Positions 5,201 through 10,941 of a DNA stretch of 10,941 nucleotides are shown here, piece after piece. The DNA lies in the NCBI GenBank assembly GCA_031254385.1, contig JAIRUO010000125.1, positions 1-10,941 on the forward strand, read 5' to 3'. The translations under genes and the position numbers were made by a program. Source of the stretch: Treponema sp. Lineage in GTDB: Bacteria; Spirochaetota; Spirochaetia; Treponematales; Breznakiellaceae. How positions within the stretch are numbered: position 1 is the stretch's first letter; each line of letters opens with the position of its first letter. Below the pieces are notes generated by a model that worked only from the letters and a program-made list of their open reading frames with translations, was not told where the DNA came from and made no database searches.

Positions 5201-7696
5201 AAAGGCGGAGAGATAGTCAGAAGGGAATGGATATACTGCGATGAAGGAGTAACAACTTATTCATTCTCTGCGGAGCCTTCCATGTTACCCAACGTGTATG
5301 TTCACGTAACGATGCTTCAGCCGCACTTGCAGGCCCAGAACGATTTGCCCATACGGCTCTACGGCATAGTTCCGGTAACGATTGCAGATACAAGGGTGGT
5401 TCTTCATCCGCGCATAACTGCTGCGGAGACCTGGCAGGCAGAGTCGAGGGTTTCATTTACGGTAAGTGAATCCGAAGGGCGGCCAATGACGTATACGGTC
5501 GCTGTTGTTGATGAGGGTCTTCTGGGGCTTACCCGTTACAATTTGCCAAATCCAGGAAATACTTTCTACGCCAAAGAAGCTTCCTTCCTAAAATCATGGG
5601 ACCTTTTTCAAGATGTCATCGGCGCTTATTCTGGCAGGCTGGAAACTCTTTTAGCAATAGGCGGCGGGGATGACGGGATTATGGATGTCAATAAGGAAAC
5701 CCAGCGTTTTACGCCTGTGGTACGTTTCTTTGGCCCATATCAAATCGGAGCAGGGGAACAGAAAACAGAAACTTTTGATCTTCCGCCCTATATAGGCGCT
5801 CTTAGGATTATGGTGCTTGCAGCCTCTTCTTCTAATGAAGCCCGTTCTAACTCCCAACGAGCCTATGGCACAGCGGAAGCATCTGTTAAAGTAAATTCTG
5901 ATCTGATGGTTTTTGCATCGCTTCCGCGCATTCTTTCCCCGGATGATGAAGTTGAAATCCCCGTATACGTAAACTCATACAAAGACGGAAATAGAAGCGT
6001 CAGGGTTAGCCTGAGTGTTCCTGGCGCAACTGTACAGGGATCGGCAACACAGAATGTTTCCTTTGACAGAACCGGCGAACAGCTTATCCGTTTTAGAGTA
6101 AAAGCCCCGTCAAATCCTGGGCAGCTCCGTTTCACCGTAACGGCGGAGTCAACCGGCCTTGTAACGGCCAGGCACGAAACGGACATTGAAGTAAGGTCAA
6201 CGGCAATACCTGTTACCAGATCTGTTTACAGCCTTATCTCTCCGGGCGAAACATGGAGGGGGAATCTGGATTATCCCGGCAGATCGGGAACTAATACCCT
6301 TATCATGGGTTTCTCAAGGCTTCCGCCCCTTAATCTGGAATCAAGGCTTCAATACCTTATCAGTTATCCGCACGGTTGCGTTGAACAGACCACCAGCGCG
6401 GCTTTTCCGCAGCTTTATCTGGATAAGATCCTGGACATGGATAGTGAACGCCTTGCCGCTATAAGGACAAATATTAACGCTGGTATAGAGCGACTTTCTG
6501 GTATGCAGGTAACTTCAGGCGGTTTCGCGTACTGGCCTGGAGATCAGTCGGCTCATGACTGGGCATCTTCTTATGTGGGACATTTCCTTCTTGAGGCAAA
6601 AAAGGCCGGTTACACGGTAAGGGACAGCGTTATTAGGAATTGGGTGATTTATCAGAAAAATGTTGCAGCCCAGTGGCAGGCCAGGAACGGCAGGTATGTC
6701 GAACAGGCTTACCGCCTCTACACCCTGGCTTTGGCCGGGGAGGCCGACCTTGGCTCCATGAACCGTCTACGCGAGCAAAGGGATTTACCCATGCAAGCTA
6801 GATGGCGTTTAGCTGCTGCCTACTGGTATGCAGGGCAACGCGACACCGCAAGGAATATGGTAAGCACCTTATCAATGCCAGAGACTGAATACCGCGAGCT
6901 TTCCGGAACCTTTGGTTCGTCTTTAAGGGACAAGGCCATGATACTGGAAACCTTGGTTCTCTTGGGTGGAGAACTTGGCAGAACCATGGCCCTGGTTCAA
7001 GAAATTTCGGATGCCCTTTCCAGTGAAAGATGGCTATCAACTCAGGAAACCGCTTATGCGCTTATTGCGATGGCGCCTTATATGCAGCAGAACGCTCAAG
7101 GCGGCGCACTTAGCCTGGATTATACTGCGGCTGGGCGCTCTGGTAATGTTACCTTTAGCAATGCTTTTGCTGAAACTTCCCTTGGGAGCGTTACGGGAAG
7201 CTCTGGCGCGTATACCTTTACCAACCGCTCATCTTATCCGGTATATGTGCGGCTAACAGCCCGTGGACTGCCGGAGGAAGGGAGTGAGCCTAGTCTTTCT
7301 GAGGGCCTGGCTCTTAGGGTCGAGTACAGGGACAGTAACGGCAGGGAAATAGATCCTAAAAATCTTAATCCAGGCCAAGACATGGAAGTGCGCGTAACAG
7401 TCCGTAATTCTTATGGTCAGTCAGTGGAAGAAATCGCGCTCATAATTCCCATTCCTGCTTCATGGGAGATCATTAACACCAGGCTGACAGGCGCTACTTT
7501 GCCCTCGGCTTTCCGTTATCAGGATATACGCGATGACAGGATAATGACTTACTTCAATTTAAACAGGAACGAAGAGAAGACTGTCAGCTTTGTGGTAAAT
7601 AGAACCTATAATGGCTCTTACTTTAGGCCAGCCATTCATGCTTATGCCATGTATGATGAATCCATAAGGGCTCTGATTCCGGGGGTGAAACCGTGA
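2207..7696 (+). CDS. Bacterial alpha-2-macroglobulin, thioester-type lipoprotein
   Basis: A 1829-residue periplasmic, lipid-anchored protease trap, longer than E. coli YfhM (about 1650). Residues 1-18 are a lipoprotein signal ending in the relaxed lipobox ALS-C19. An Ig-like domain follows (about 30-110: VVFNQ...LVFTPTEALKPNQRYEAQI). Residues 436-481 are a Tyr/Ser/Asn-rich segment with eight Tyr, two Trp and a DPCHPAFY motif (C472). The macroglobulin MG2-like block is near 600-700 (IYGERGVWRPGDDIFLTFLL). A WRWWWE patch is at 878-883. The bait-region-type domain starts near 965 (LSLNTEKSTYNVGERV). The A2M/MG7 block starts near 1168 (FTPVVRFFGPYQIGAGE). The thioester sequence HGCVEQ has C1391 and Q1394, so the covalent trap is intact, and an alpha-helical thioester domain runs to about 1650. 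A beta-sandwich C-terminal domain closes the protein (about 1700-1829). Known members trap proteases that cleave their bait. The start is set by the lipoprotein signal and by GAGGAAGGGGG at 2184-2194. Confidence 0.95.
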   Translation: MKIRTISILVLAGILALSCKGKKADPDPDYIAAVSGGILGRTESVKVVFNQGQDISRQLGSNAFVLSPAAKGIVSWEDEYTLVFTPTEALKPNQRYEAQIRLGNIPGFTFEFMTSAPYLSVNLDPVIIDESGNVFIRGIVNVEEDSLISQIEGTIYSPELGTALWDHENGMHRFSFHPVRRLEAPRTVSINWDGRSLGSSERGFTTVEIPGLNIFKMTSLSTDNGVITVSFSSSVRTYSDLRGFISLSGKTDVRYSLEGNIIRIFGDSSGGIPPGAELLIQDLEDVDGNYLITPVQYTVPDRWDLPAIRMPGTGTILPSSQGAQLVVETRNVSGLLIEAFHIYGDNMLQFLQVNNLDGTRELDRVGQPVWTKAVEFSWTGADQNRWISRGIDVSELSRKFPGGMFHIRVTFRQRHVHYECETVHGDFSHLTFPDDSFSSYATNTSEPSYWNNYSSSPGYNYSEWYRYRNDPCHPAFYTPSFNSGINLSRNVIVSNLGLIAKKSNDNSWLLATTNLLTARPSPNTNFSIYNFQGRLLYQGRTGVDGMARIPDFPEGSSASLRLIIYAENSLGRAYLKINNSLTLAVSHFDVSGSSPSTGVKGLIYGERGVWRPGDDIFLTFLLSDPQSSLPANHPVTLEFEDPRGRLVTSRTYTTSMDGFYPIAVSTTADAPTGDWIARVRVGGNVFTRTVKIETVMPNRLKMDLDFGSGEIIKSGPRQVSLEAAWLHGATAPGLKADISVTFVDRETAFSGYADYTFRDTTRTVSSERQTLWEGTLNGAGRADFTLNLNPGNAVPGKVTARFLTRVFEPSGVFSSEQISMEYSPYKRYAGLRTPRGDAARNMLLTDTDHRAEIVILNEDGNLVQESVAVNCAIYKLSWRWWWEMGALESAEFSSTLSRNPLSRATVNTVNGRASWTFRINYPDWGRYLIVIQDSEGGHAASQIVYIDWPGWAGRSLESGQGSQSMLSLNTEKSTYNVGERVSVSFPSNKDATALAIVEKGGEIVRREWIYCDEGVTTYSFSAEPSMLPNVYVHVTMLQPHLQAQNDLPIRLYGIVPVTIADTRVVLHPRITAAETWQAESRVSFTVSESEGRPMTYTVAVVDEGLLGLTRYNLPNPGNTFYAKEASFLKSWDLFQDVIGAYSGRLETLLAIGGGDDGIMDVNKETQRFTPVVRFFGPYQIGAGEQKTETFDLPPYIGALRIMVLAASSSNEARSNSQRAYGTAEASVKVNSDLMVFASLPRILSPDDEVEIPVYVNSYKDGNRSVRVSLSVPGATVQGSATQNVSFDRTGEQLIRFRVKAPSNPGQLRFTVTAESTGLVTARHETDIEVRSTAIPVTRSVYSLISPGETWRGNLDYPGRSGTNTLIMGFSRLPPLNLESRLQYLISYPHGCVEQTTSAAFPQLYLDKILDMDSERLAAIRTNINAGIERLSGMQVTSGGFAYWPGDQSAHDWASSYVGHFLLEAKKAGYTVRDSVIRNWVIYQKNVAAQWQARNGRYVEQAYRLYTLALAGEADLGSMNRLREQRDLPMQARWRLAAAYWYAGQRDTARNMVSTLSMPETEYRELSGTFGSSLRDKAMILETLVLLGGELGRTMALVQEISDALSSERWLSTQETAYALIAMAPYMQQNAQGGALSLDYTAAGRSGNVTFSNAFAETSLGSVTGSSGAYTFTNRSSYPVYVRLTARGLPEEGSEPSLSEGLALRVEYRDSNGREIDPKNLNPGQDMEVRVTVRNSYGQSVEEIALIIPIPASWEIINTRLTGATLPSAFRYQDIRDDRIMTYFNLNRNEEKTVSFVVNRTYNGSYFRPAIHAYAMYDESIRALIPGVKP

Positions 7697-7697
7697 A

Positions 7698-7717
7698 TTA
7701 GGGGTTAGGGATTAGGG
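7698..7717 (+). repeat. G-rich TTAGGG-like repeat between macroglobulin gene and pbpC
   Basis: TTAGGGGTTAGGG followed by ATTAGGG begins two bases after the TGA of the alpha-2-macroglobulin gene (7694-7696) and fills the first half of the 43-bp gap. It shares the 12-mers TTAGGGGTTAGG and TAGGGGTTAGGG with the copy at 1158-1184. The rest of the gap is a purine run (7719-7739) that probably provides the pbpC ribosome site. No inverted repeat or terminator-like structure was seen here, which fits readthrough into pbpC. Confidence 0.75.
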
Positions 7718-7739
7718 AATAGAGAAGAAGAGAGAAGGG

Positions 7740-10145
7740 ATGAAGACTGGGAAAAAACGCCAAAAATCCCATCGCTGGCTTTATTGGTCAGCCTTTTCGG
7801 TGCTGGCCCTTATCTTTGCCCTTTCCCTTGAGGAACCGCTTTTTGAGCCTTCCTGGTCGCCTGTGCTGTATGACAGAGAAGGAAGGCTGTTAGGCGCACA
7901 GGTAGCTGATGATGAGCAATGGCGTTTTCCCAGCAGTGGCAAACTCAACGAGAAATTCACGCTTGCCTTAATCGAAGCCGAAGATCGCAGATTTAAGTTT
8001 CACCTTGGCATTGATCTTCCTGCAATAGTTAGGGCTGCTGTGCAAAACATCCAGGGTGGAAAGGTAATTTCCGGAGCTTCCACCATTACCATGCAGTGCA
8101 TACGCCTTTCTAGAACTTCTAAAGGCGGCCAGGCATCCGACCGTACTTTTCTACAGAAGATCGTGGAAGCGGTTTTGGCGTTTAGGCTAGAACTGGCAAA
8201 AACCAAAGACGAAATACTTGAGCTTTATGCAGCTAATGCTCCTTTTGGCGCGAATGTAGTTGGCCTTGAGGCTGCGGCCTGGCGCTGGTTCGGCAGAAGT
8301 TCCGAAGAACTTTCCTGGGCCGAGGCCGCGACTTTAGCGGTGCTTCCTAATAGCCCTGCCCTTATCCATCCAGGCCGCAATAGGGACGCTCTAAAGGAAA
8401 AACGTGACAACCTTTTGGAAAAACTTTTTACCCGTGGTTATTTTGACGAGGAAACCCTGATACTCTCTCTGGCCGAGGCCCTTCCTGGAGAGCCCCTTCC
8501 CCTTCCGCGACTTGCCCCACATCTTCTTGAGCGTATGCTTGCTGAATCCGGCTATAATGCCACGACTGCCTTTATCACAACCATTGATAGGGACATACAG
8601 GAGCGTAGTCTTGCCATCTTAAACCGCGCTTCGCTACGCTTTGCGGAGAACGGCGTCATGAACGGGGCCTGCATCATCATCAATACTCAAACTGGAGAAA
8701 CTATCGCTTATGTAGGCAACACCGATACCCTTTACGCCAAGGATGTGGATATAATTACTTCGCGGCGTAGCTCCGGCAGCCTTCTAAAGCCTTTTCTTTA
8801 CGCGGCCATGCTGGACACAGGCGACATACTGCCATCGTCTCTGGTAAGCGATATTCCCACCAGGGTTGGAAGCTACAGCCCAGAAAACATTACGCGCAAT
8901 TACCTTGGCGTTGTGCCTGCTGACGAAGCACTTGCCCGTTCTCTGAATATACCGGCTGTACGTTCTCTTAGAGTATATGGTGCAGCACGATTCGCAAGGT
9001 TTCTGCGTTCTCTTGGCCTTACCACGCTTTTTCGTCAGGATGATGATTACGGCCTTCCCCTCATTTTAGGCGGTGCCGAAGTAACGTTATGGGAAATGGT
9101 TGGCCTCTATGCGGGACTTGGAAGATCAGTAAATCTCAATCAGAATGAAGGTGAGACGGCTTTTTTCCATCCTTATGTCATGCCAAAACAAAACCAAAGT
9201 AATGCCGCTGTCTCTGTCTCATCTAAGCCAGCCATGACTTCCGCGTCATTAATCTCTCCAGGGGCTGCCTGGAGTACGCTGAATACCCTTGTTTACGGCG
9301 TAAGGCCCGGAGAGGAGGCAGTGTGGCAGGAATACGCTAACGCCATGCGCATAGCCTGGAAAACCGGAACCAGTTTTGGTTATCGTGACGCATGGTCAAT
9401 TGGTGTAACGCCTGAGTGGACTGTAGGAGTTTGGATTGGAAACGCTTCCGGAGAGGGTAGGGCAGAGTTAAGGGCCGCGATTACCGCAGCGCCCGTTATG
9501 TTTGAATTATTTTCTTCGTTGTACTCAGGAACCAGTCGGCATACCTGGTTCAGTCAGCCGGCAGCGTATTTGCGTCATGTTGAAGTTTGCGCTTTTTCCG
9601 GCTTCCTCGTGAGCGCGAACTGTGCCAGTACAAAAATTGTTGAAGTTCCCTTGAATGCCCCTGCCGCAAAAGCCTGTCCTTATTGCCGAACCGTGATCCT
9701 CAATGAAACCATGGATCGCCGCATCGTTTTGGGAACAGGATCATCTACAGCAGTCGTTGAGCAAAAATGGTTTGTCCTCCCACCGGCAGAGGAATGGTAT
9801 TATCGCAGATGGAACCTTGACTACAAGCCGCTGCCCCAAGACGAAAGTTCGTATAATGAAACAGCCAGCATGGCTAATCTAGCGCTTTTTAATCCAGAGC
9901 CCGGTTCTCTAGTTTTTATTCCACGCGAACTGGACGGCACGGAAGGAAGAATAGTCTTTTCTGCGGCCCACCGCGAAGATGACGGTATTATTTACTGGCA
10001 CCTGGACGAAACATATTTAGGCGCGACTCAATATTTCCACGAAATGGAAGCCCGCCCTCAGCCGGGGCTTCACACCCTAACCCTGGTAGACTCTAGCGGT
10101 AATACGCTTGTCCGTAGCTTTACCGTGCTGGATACGGGGGTGTGA
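7740..10145 (+). CDS. pbpC: Penicillin-binding protein 1C (bifunctional murein synthase)
   Basis: An 801-residue class A PBP anchored in the inner membrane by one helix (about 13-31) after a basic N-terminus, with its domains in the periplasm. The GT51 glycosyltransferase domain (about 55-235) has the catalytic motif E81-D-R-R-F...H88-L-G-I-D and the SGASTITMQ motif at 111-119; it polymerises lipid II into glycan. The transpeptidase domain has all three active-site motifs: S347-L-L-K350 (nucleophile S347), S401-L-N403 and K541-T-G543. After it come four cysteines (C617, C628, C646, C649, ending CPYC) and a PBP1C-type C-terminal beta domain (about 718-801, starting NPEPGSLVFIP), which distinguish PBP1C from PBP1A and PBP1B. 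In E. coli too, pbpC adjoins the macroglobulin gene yfhM. The ribosome site is the purine run before 7740 and is not sharply defined; the basic start and signal anchor support this ATG. Confidence 0.95.
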   Translation: MKTGKKRQKSHRWLYWSAFSVLALIFALSLEEPLFEPSWSPVLYDREGRLLGAQVADDEQWRFPSSGKLNEKFTLALIEAEDRRFKFHLGIDLPAIVRAAVQNIQGGKVISGASTITMQCIRLSRTSKGGQASDRTFLQKIVEAVLAFRLELAKTKDEILELYAANAPFGANVVGLEAAAWRWFGRSSEELSWAEAATLAVLPNSPALIHPGRNRDALKEKRDNLLEKLFTRGYFDEETLILSLAEALPGEPLPLPRLAPHLLERMLAESGYNATTAFITTIDRDIQERSLAILNRASLRFAENGVMNGACIIINTQTGETIAYVGNTDTLYAKDVDIITSRRSSGSLLKPFLYAAMLDTGDILPSSLVSDIPTRVGSYSPENITRNYLGVVPADEALARSLNIPAVRSLRVYGAARFARFLRSLGLTTLFRQDDDYGLPLILGGAEVTLWEMVGLYAGLGRSVNLNQNEGETAFFHPYVMPKQNQSNAAVSVSSKPAMTSASLISPGAAWSTLNTLVYGVRPGEEAVWQEYANAMRIAWKTGTSFGYRDAWSIGVTPEWTVGVWIGNASGEGRAELRAAITAAPVMFELFSSLYSGTSRHTWFSQPAAYLRHVEVCAFSGFLVSANCASTKIVEVPLNAPAAKACPYCRTVILNETMDRRIVLGTGSSTAVVEQKWFVLPPAEEWYYRRWNLDYKPLPQDESSYNETASMANLALFNPEPGSLVFIPRELDGTEGRIVFSAAHREDDGIIYWHLDETYLGATQYFHEMEARPQPGLHTLTLVDSSGNTLVRSFTVLDTGV

Positions 10146-10169
10146 AAATAAAAAGGTGGCTGATACCAA

Positions 10170-10871
10170 TTAATTCGTTTGAGCAGTTGGAATCAATACC
10201 CATTTTAAATCAGGGTTTTTTATATCCATAGAGAAAAAGGACTTGCCGTAACTGGTATAGGTTTGTTTATACCATATCGTATTCCAGCCCTTTTTTAGTT
10301 TTAGGGTAAAGGGATAAAACGTGTACAGAATCACTTGATCTTCTTTGGATTTTCCGGTTATTGTACAGTCCTTGTCAACATAGATAAAATATACCGATTC
10401 ATCGCTAATTGAACTAGTTGTACCTGATAAGCCTTCTCTAATTAGCGCATATTCATCTACATCTGTTACTGGCAGTATGAAAGTACCTTTTGTTGCAGCA
10501 TTATTAATTTCAACATCCCAGCCTTTACCTTCTGTTATGGTGTTAAAAAAAACTTTCAGATCCTTCCATTCCAATAAATCGATTGGTGCATTAACAGTAA
10601 AGCTTAATTTCCCTCTCCTTATAGTCCCGAACCCTATTTCTTCGCTATAACCATTAAAAAGATACTCACTCAAAACGGTTATATTATAATCTCTTTCATT
10701 GAACATTTCGTAAGCCTGACTCAGTCTGTTTGTGGTATGGTTTCGTAGCCACACTTGCTCGTCCGCAATAATCAGAGTACTGCCATAATACGTTTGTTTG
10801 CTTTTTATATCATAGCTGCAGCCTGATACGACAATTAGTATTACTGCTAAAATTACAATTATTTTTTTCAT
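10170..10871 (-). CDS. Hypothetical lipoprotein
   Basis: A 233-residue protein starting MKKIIVILAVILIVVSGC. This is a classic lipoprotein signal with lipobox VSGC and a lipidated cysteine at residue 18. The frame could begin at a TTG two codons upstream (10877), but GGAG at 10879-10882 lies seven bases from the ATG at 10871 and only one base from that TTG, so the ATG is preferred. The mature part is rich in aromatic, Lys, Ile and Thr residues and looks like an all-beta envelope domain; a repeated pattern such as KLKKGWNTIWYKQTYTSYGKSF lies near the C-terminus. No family or active site is recognised. It is AT-rich (hand count 21 G/C in 60 at 10681-10740). It converges on pbpC with a 24-bp gap and follows the OmpA-like gene end at 10874 by two bases, so it is probably coupled to that gene rather than related to the plus-strand operon. 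Confidence 0.85.
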   Translation of the reverse strand: MKKIIVILAVILIVVSGCSYDIKSKQTYYGSTLIIADEQVWLRNHTTNRLSQAYEMFNERDYNITVLSEYLFNGYSEEIGFGTIRRGKLSFTVNAPIDLLEWKDLKVFFNTITEGKGWDVEINNAATKGTFILPVTDVDEYALIREGLSGTTSSISDESVYFIYVDKDCTITGKSKEDQVILYTFYPFTLKLKKGWNTIWYKQTYTSYGKSFFSMDIKNPDLKWVLIPTAQTN

Positions 10872-10873
10872 AT

Positions 10874-10941
10874 TCAAGCTCCGCCCGATACCTGCTTTGT
10901 ATCAATCGTAAAAAGTATTGCCTCAACCCGGCGGTTAAGAG
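10874..10941 (-). CDS. C-terminal end of a probable OmpA-like peptidoglycan-binding protein (partial)
   Basis: Read on the minus strand, a frame enters at the right edge and closes with TGA at 10876-10874. Its last 21 residues include LNRRVEAILF and end in TKQVSGGA. The NRRVE signature followed by hydrophobic residues is how OmpA/MotB-type peptidoglycan-binding domains typically finish. Most of the gene lies outside the window, so the assignment rests on this short tail. The GGAG ribosome site of the downstream lipoprotein gene lies inside its final codons, which marks the two genes as an operon and supports that this frame is real. Confidence 0.55.
   Translation of the reverse strand, partial: LNRRVEAILFTIDTKQVSGGA
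10879..10884 (-). promoter_or_regulatory. Ribosome site of the lipoprotein gene, inside the upstream gene
   Basis: On the minus strand GCGGAG lies seven bases before the ATG at 10871-10869. It overlaps the last codons of the OmpA-like frame (Gly-Gly-Ala-stop), so ribosomes finishing that gene end on top of this start. It decides in favour of the ATG over the TTG at 10877. Confidence 0.65.

Noticed and set aside
7681..7717. Firm G-quadruplex call at the macroglobulin/pbpC junction
   Set aside because: Four G-runs exist only if a 15-base loop is accepted. Kept as a possibility within the repeat finding, not as a feature.
10146..10166. Possible terminator of the minus-strand lipoprotein gene (GGT/ACC before TTTTTATTTT on the minus strand)
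   Set aside because: The stem has only three pairs; the T-rich stretch alone is not enough evidence.
10198..10221. ACCC/GGGT inverted repeat followed by six T as a pbpC terminator
   Set aside because: The basic stem is only four pairs with a long loop (seven pairs only if a two-base bulge is allowed), and it lies inside the coding sequence of the convergent lipoprotein gene. Too weak to call.

Overview
The window is a compact, mostly plus-strand stretch of a Gram-negative-type (diderm) bacterial genome, with one short minus-strand operon entering from the right edge. The best guess for the source is a host-associated spirochaete of the Treponema group. This rests on loosely spirochaetal lipoprotein signals, short intergenic gaps carrying TTAGGG-like G-rich repeats, and an alpha-2-macroglobulin/PBP1C pair. 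It is an inference from style, not a database result.

Left block (1-1508): the 3' part of an unrecognised protein gene, then a FmdB-family zinc-ribbon gene, then a small protein with two four-cysteine zinc-ribbon-like modules and a C-terminal membrane anchor. All three are co-directional with short gaps and could be one transcript. A G-rich repeat begins at the stop codon of the FmdB gene and leads into the third gene.

Middle block (1509-10145): a 112-bp spacer holds a sigma70-like promoter with a palindrome over its -10 box. It is followed by mazE (antitoxin), mazF (toxin), a 1829-residue bacterial alpha-2-macroglobulin lipoprotein with an intact CVEQ thioester motif, and pbpC (penicillin-binding protein 1C). 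mazE/mazF overlap by 7 bp and mazF/alpha-2-macroglobulin overlap by 4 bp (ATGA). pbpC follows after 43 bp that contain the same G-rich repeat. The last two genes are a known partnership: a periplasmic protease trap made beside a murein synthase, proposed to guard and repair a breached envelope. What stands out is that a complete, AT-rich toxin-antitoxin module sits at the head of this operon in direct translational contact with the protease trap, so the pair may be expressed from the autoregulated mazEF promoter.

Right block (10146-10941, minus strand): an AT-rich lipoprotein of unknown function converges on pbpC with a 24-bp gap. Immediately upstream of it on the same strand is the last part of another gene, whose visible tail ends like an OmpA-type peptidoglycan-binding domain. 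The two appear translationally coupled. No rRNA, tRNA, CRISPR array, insertion sequence or gene-free stretch above 300 bp was seen.
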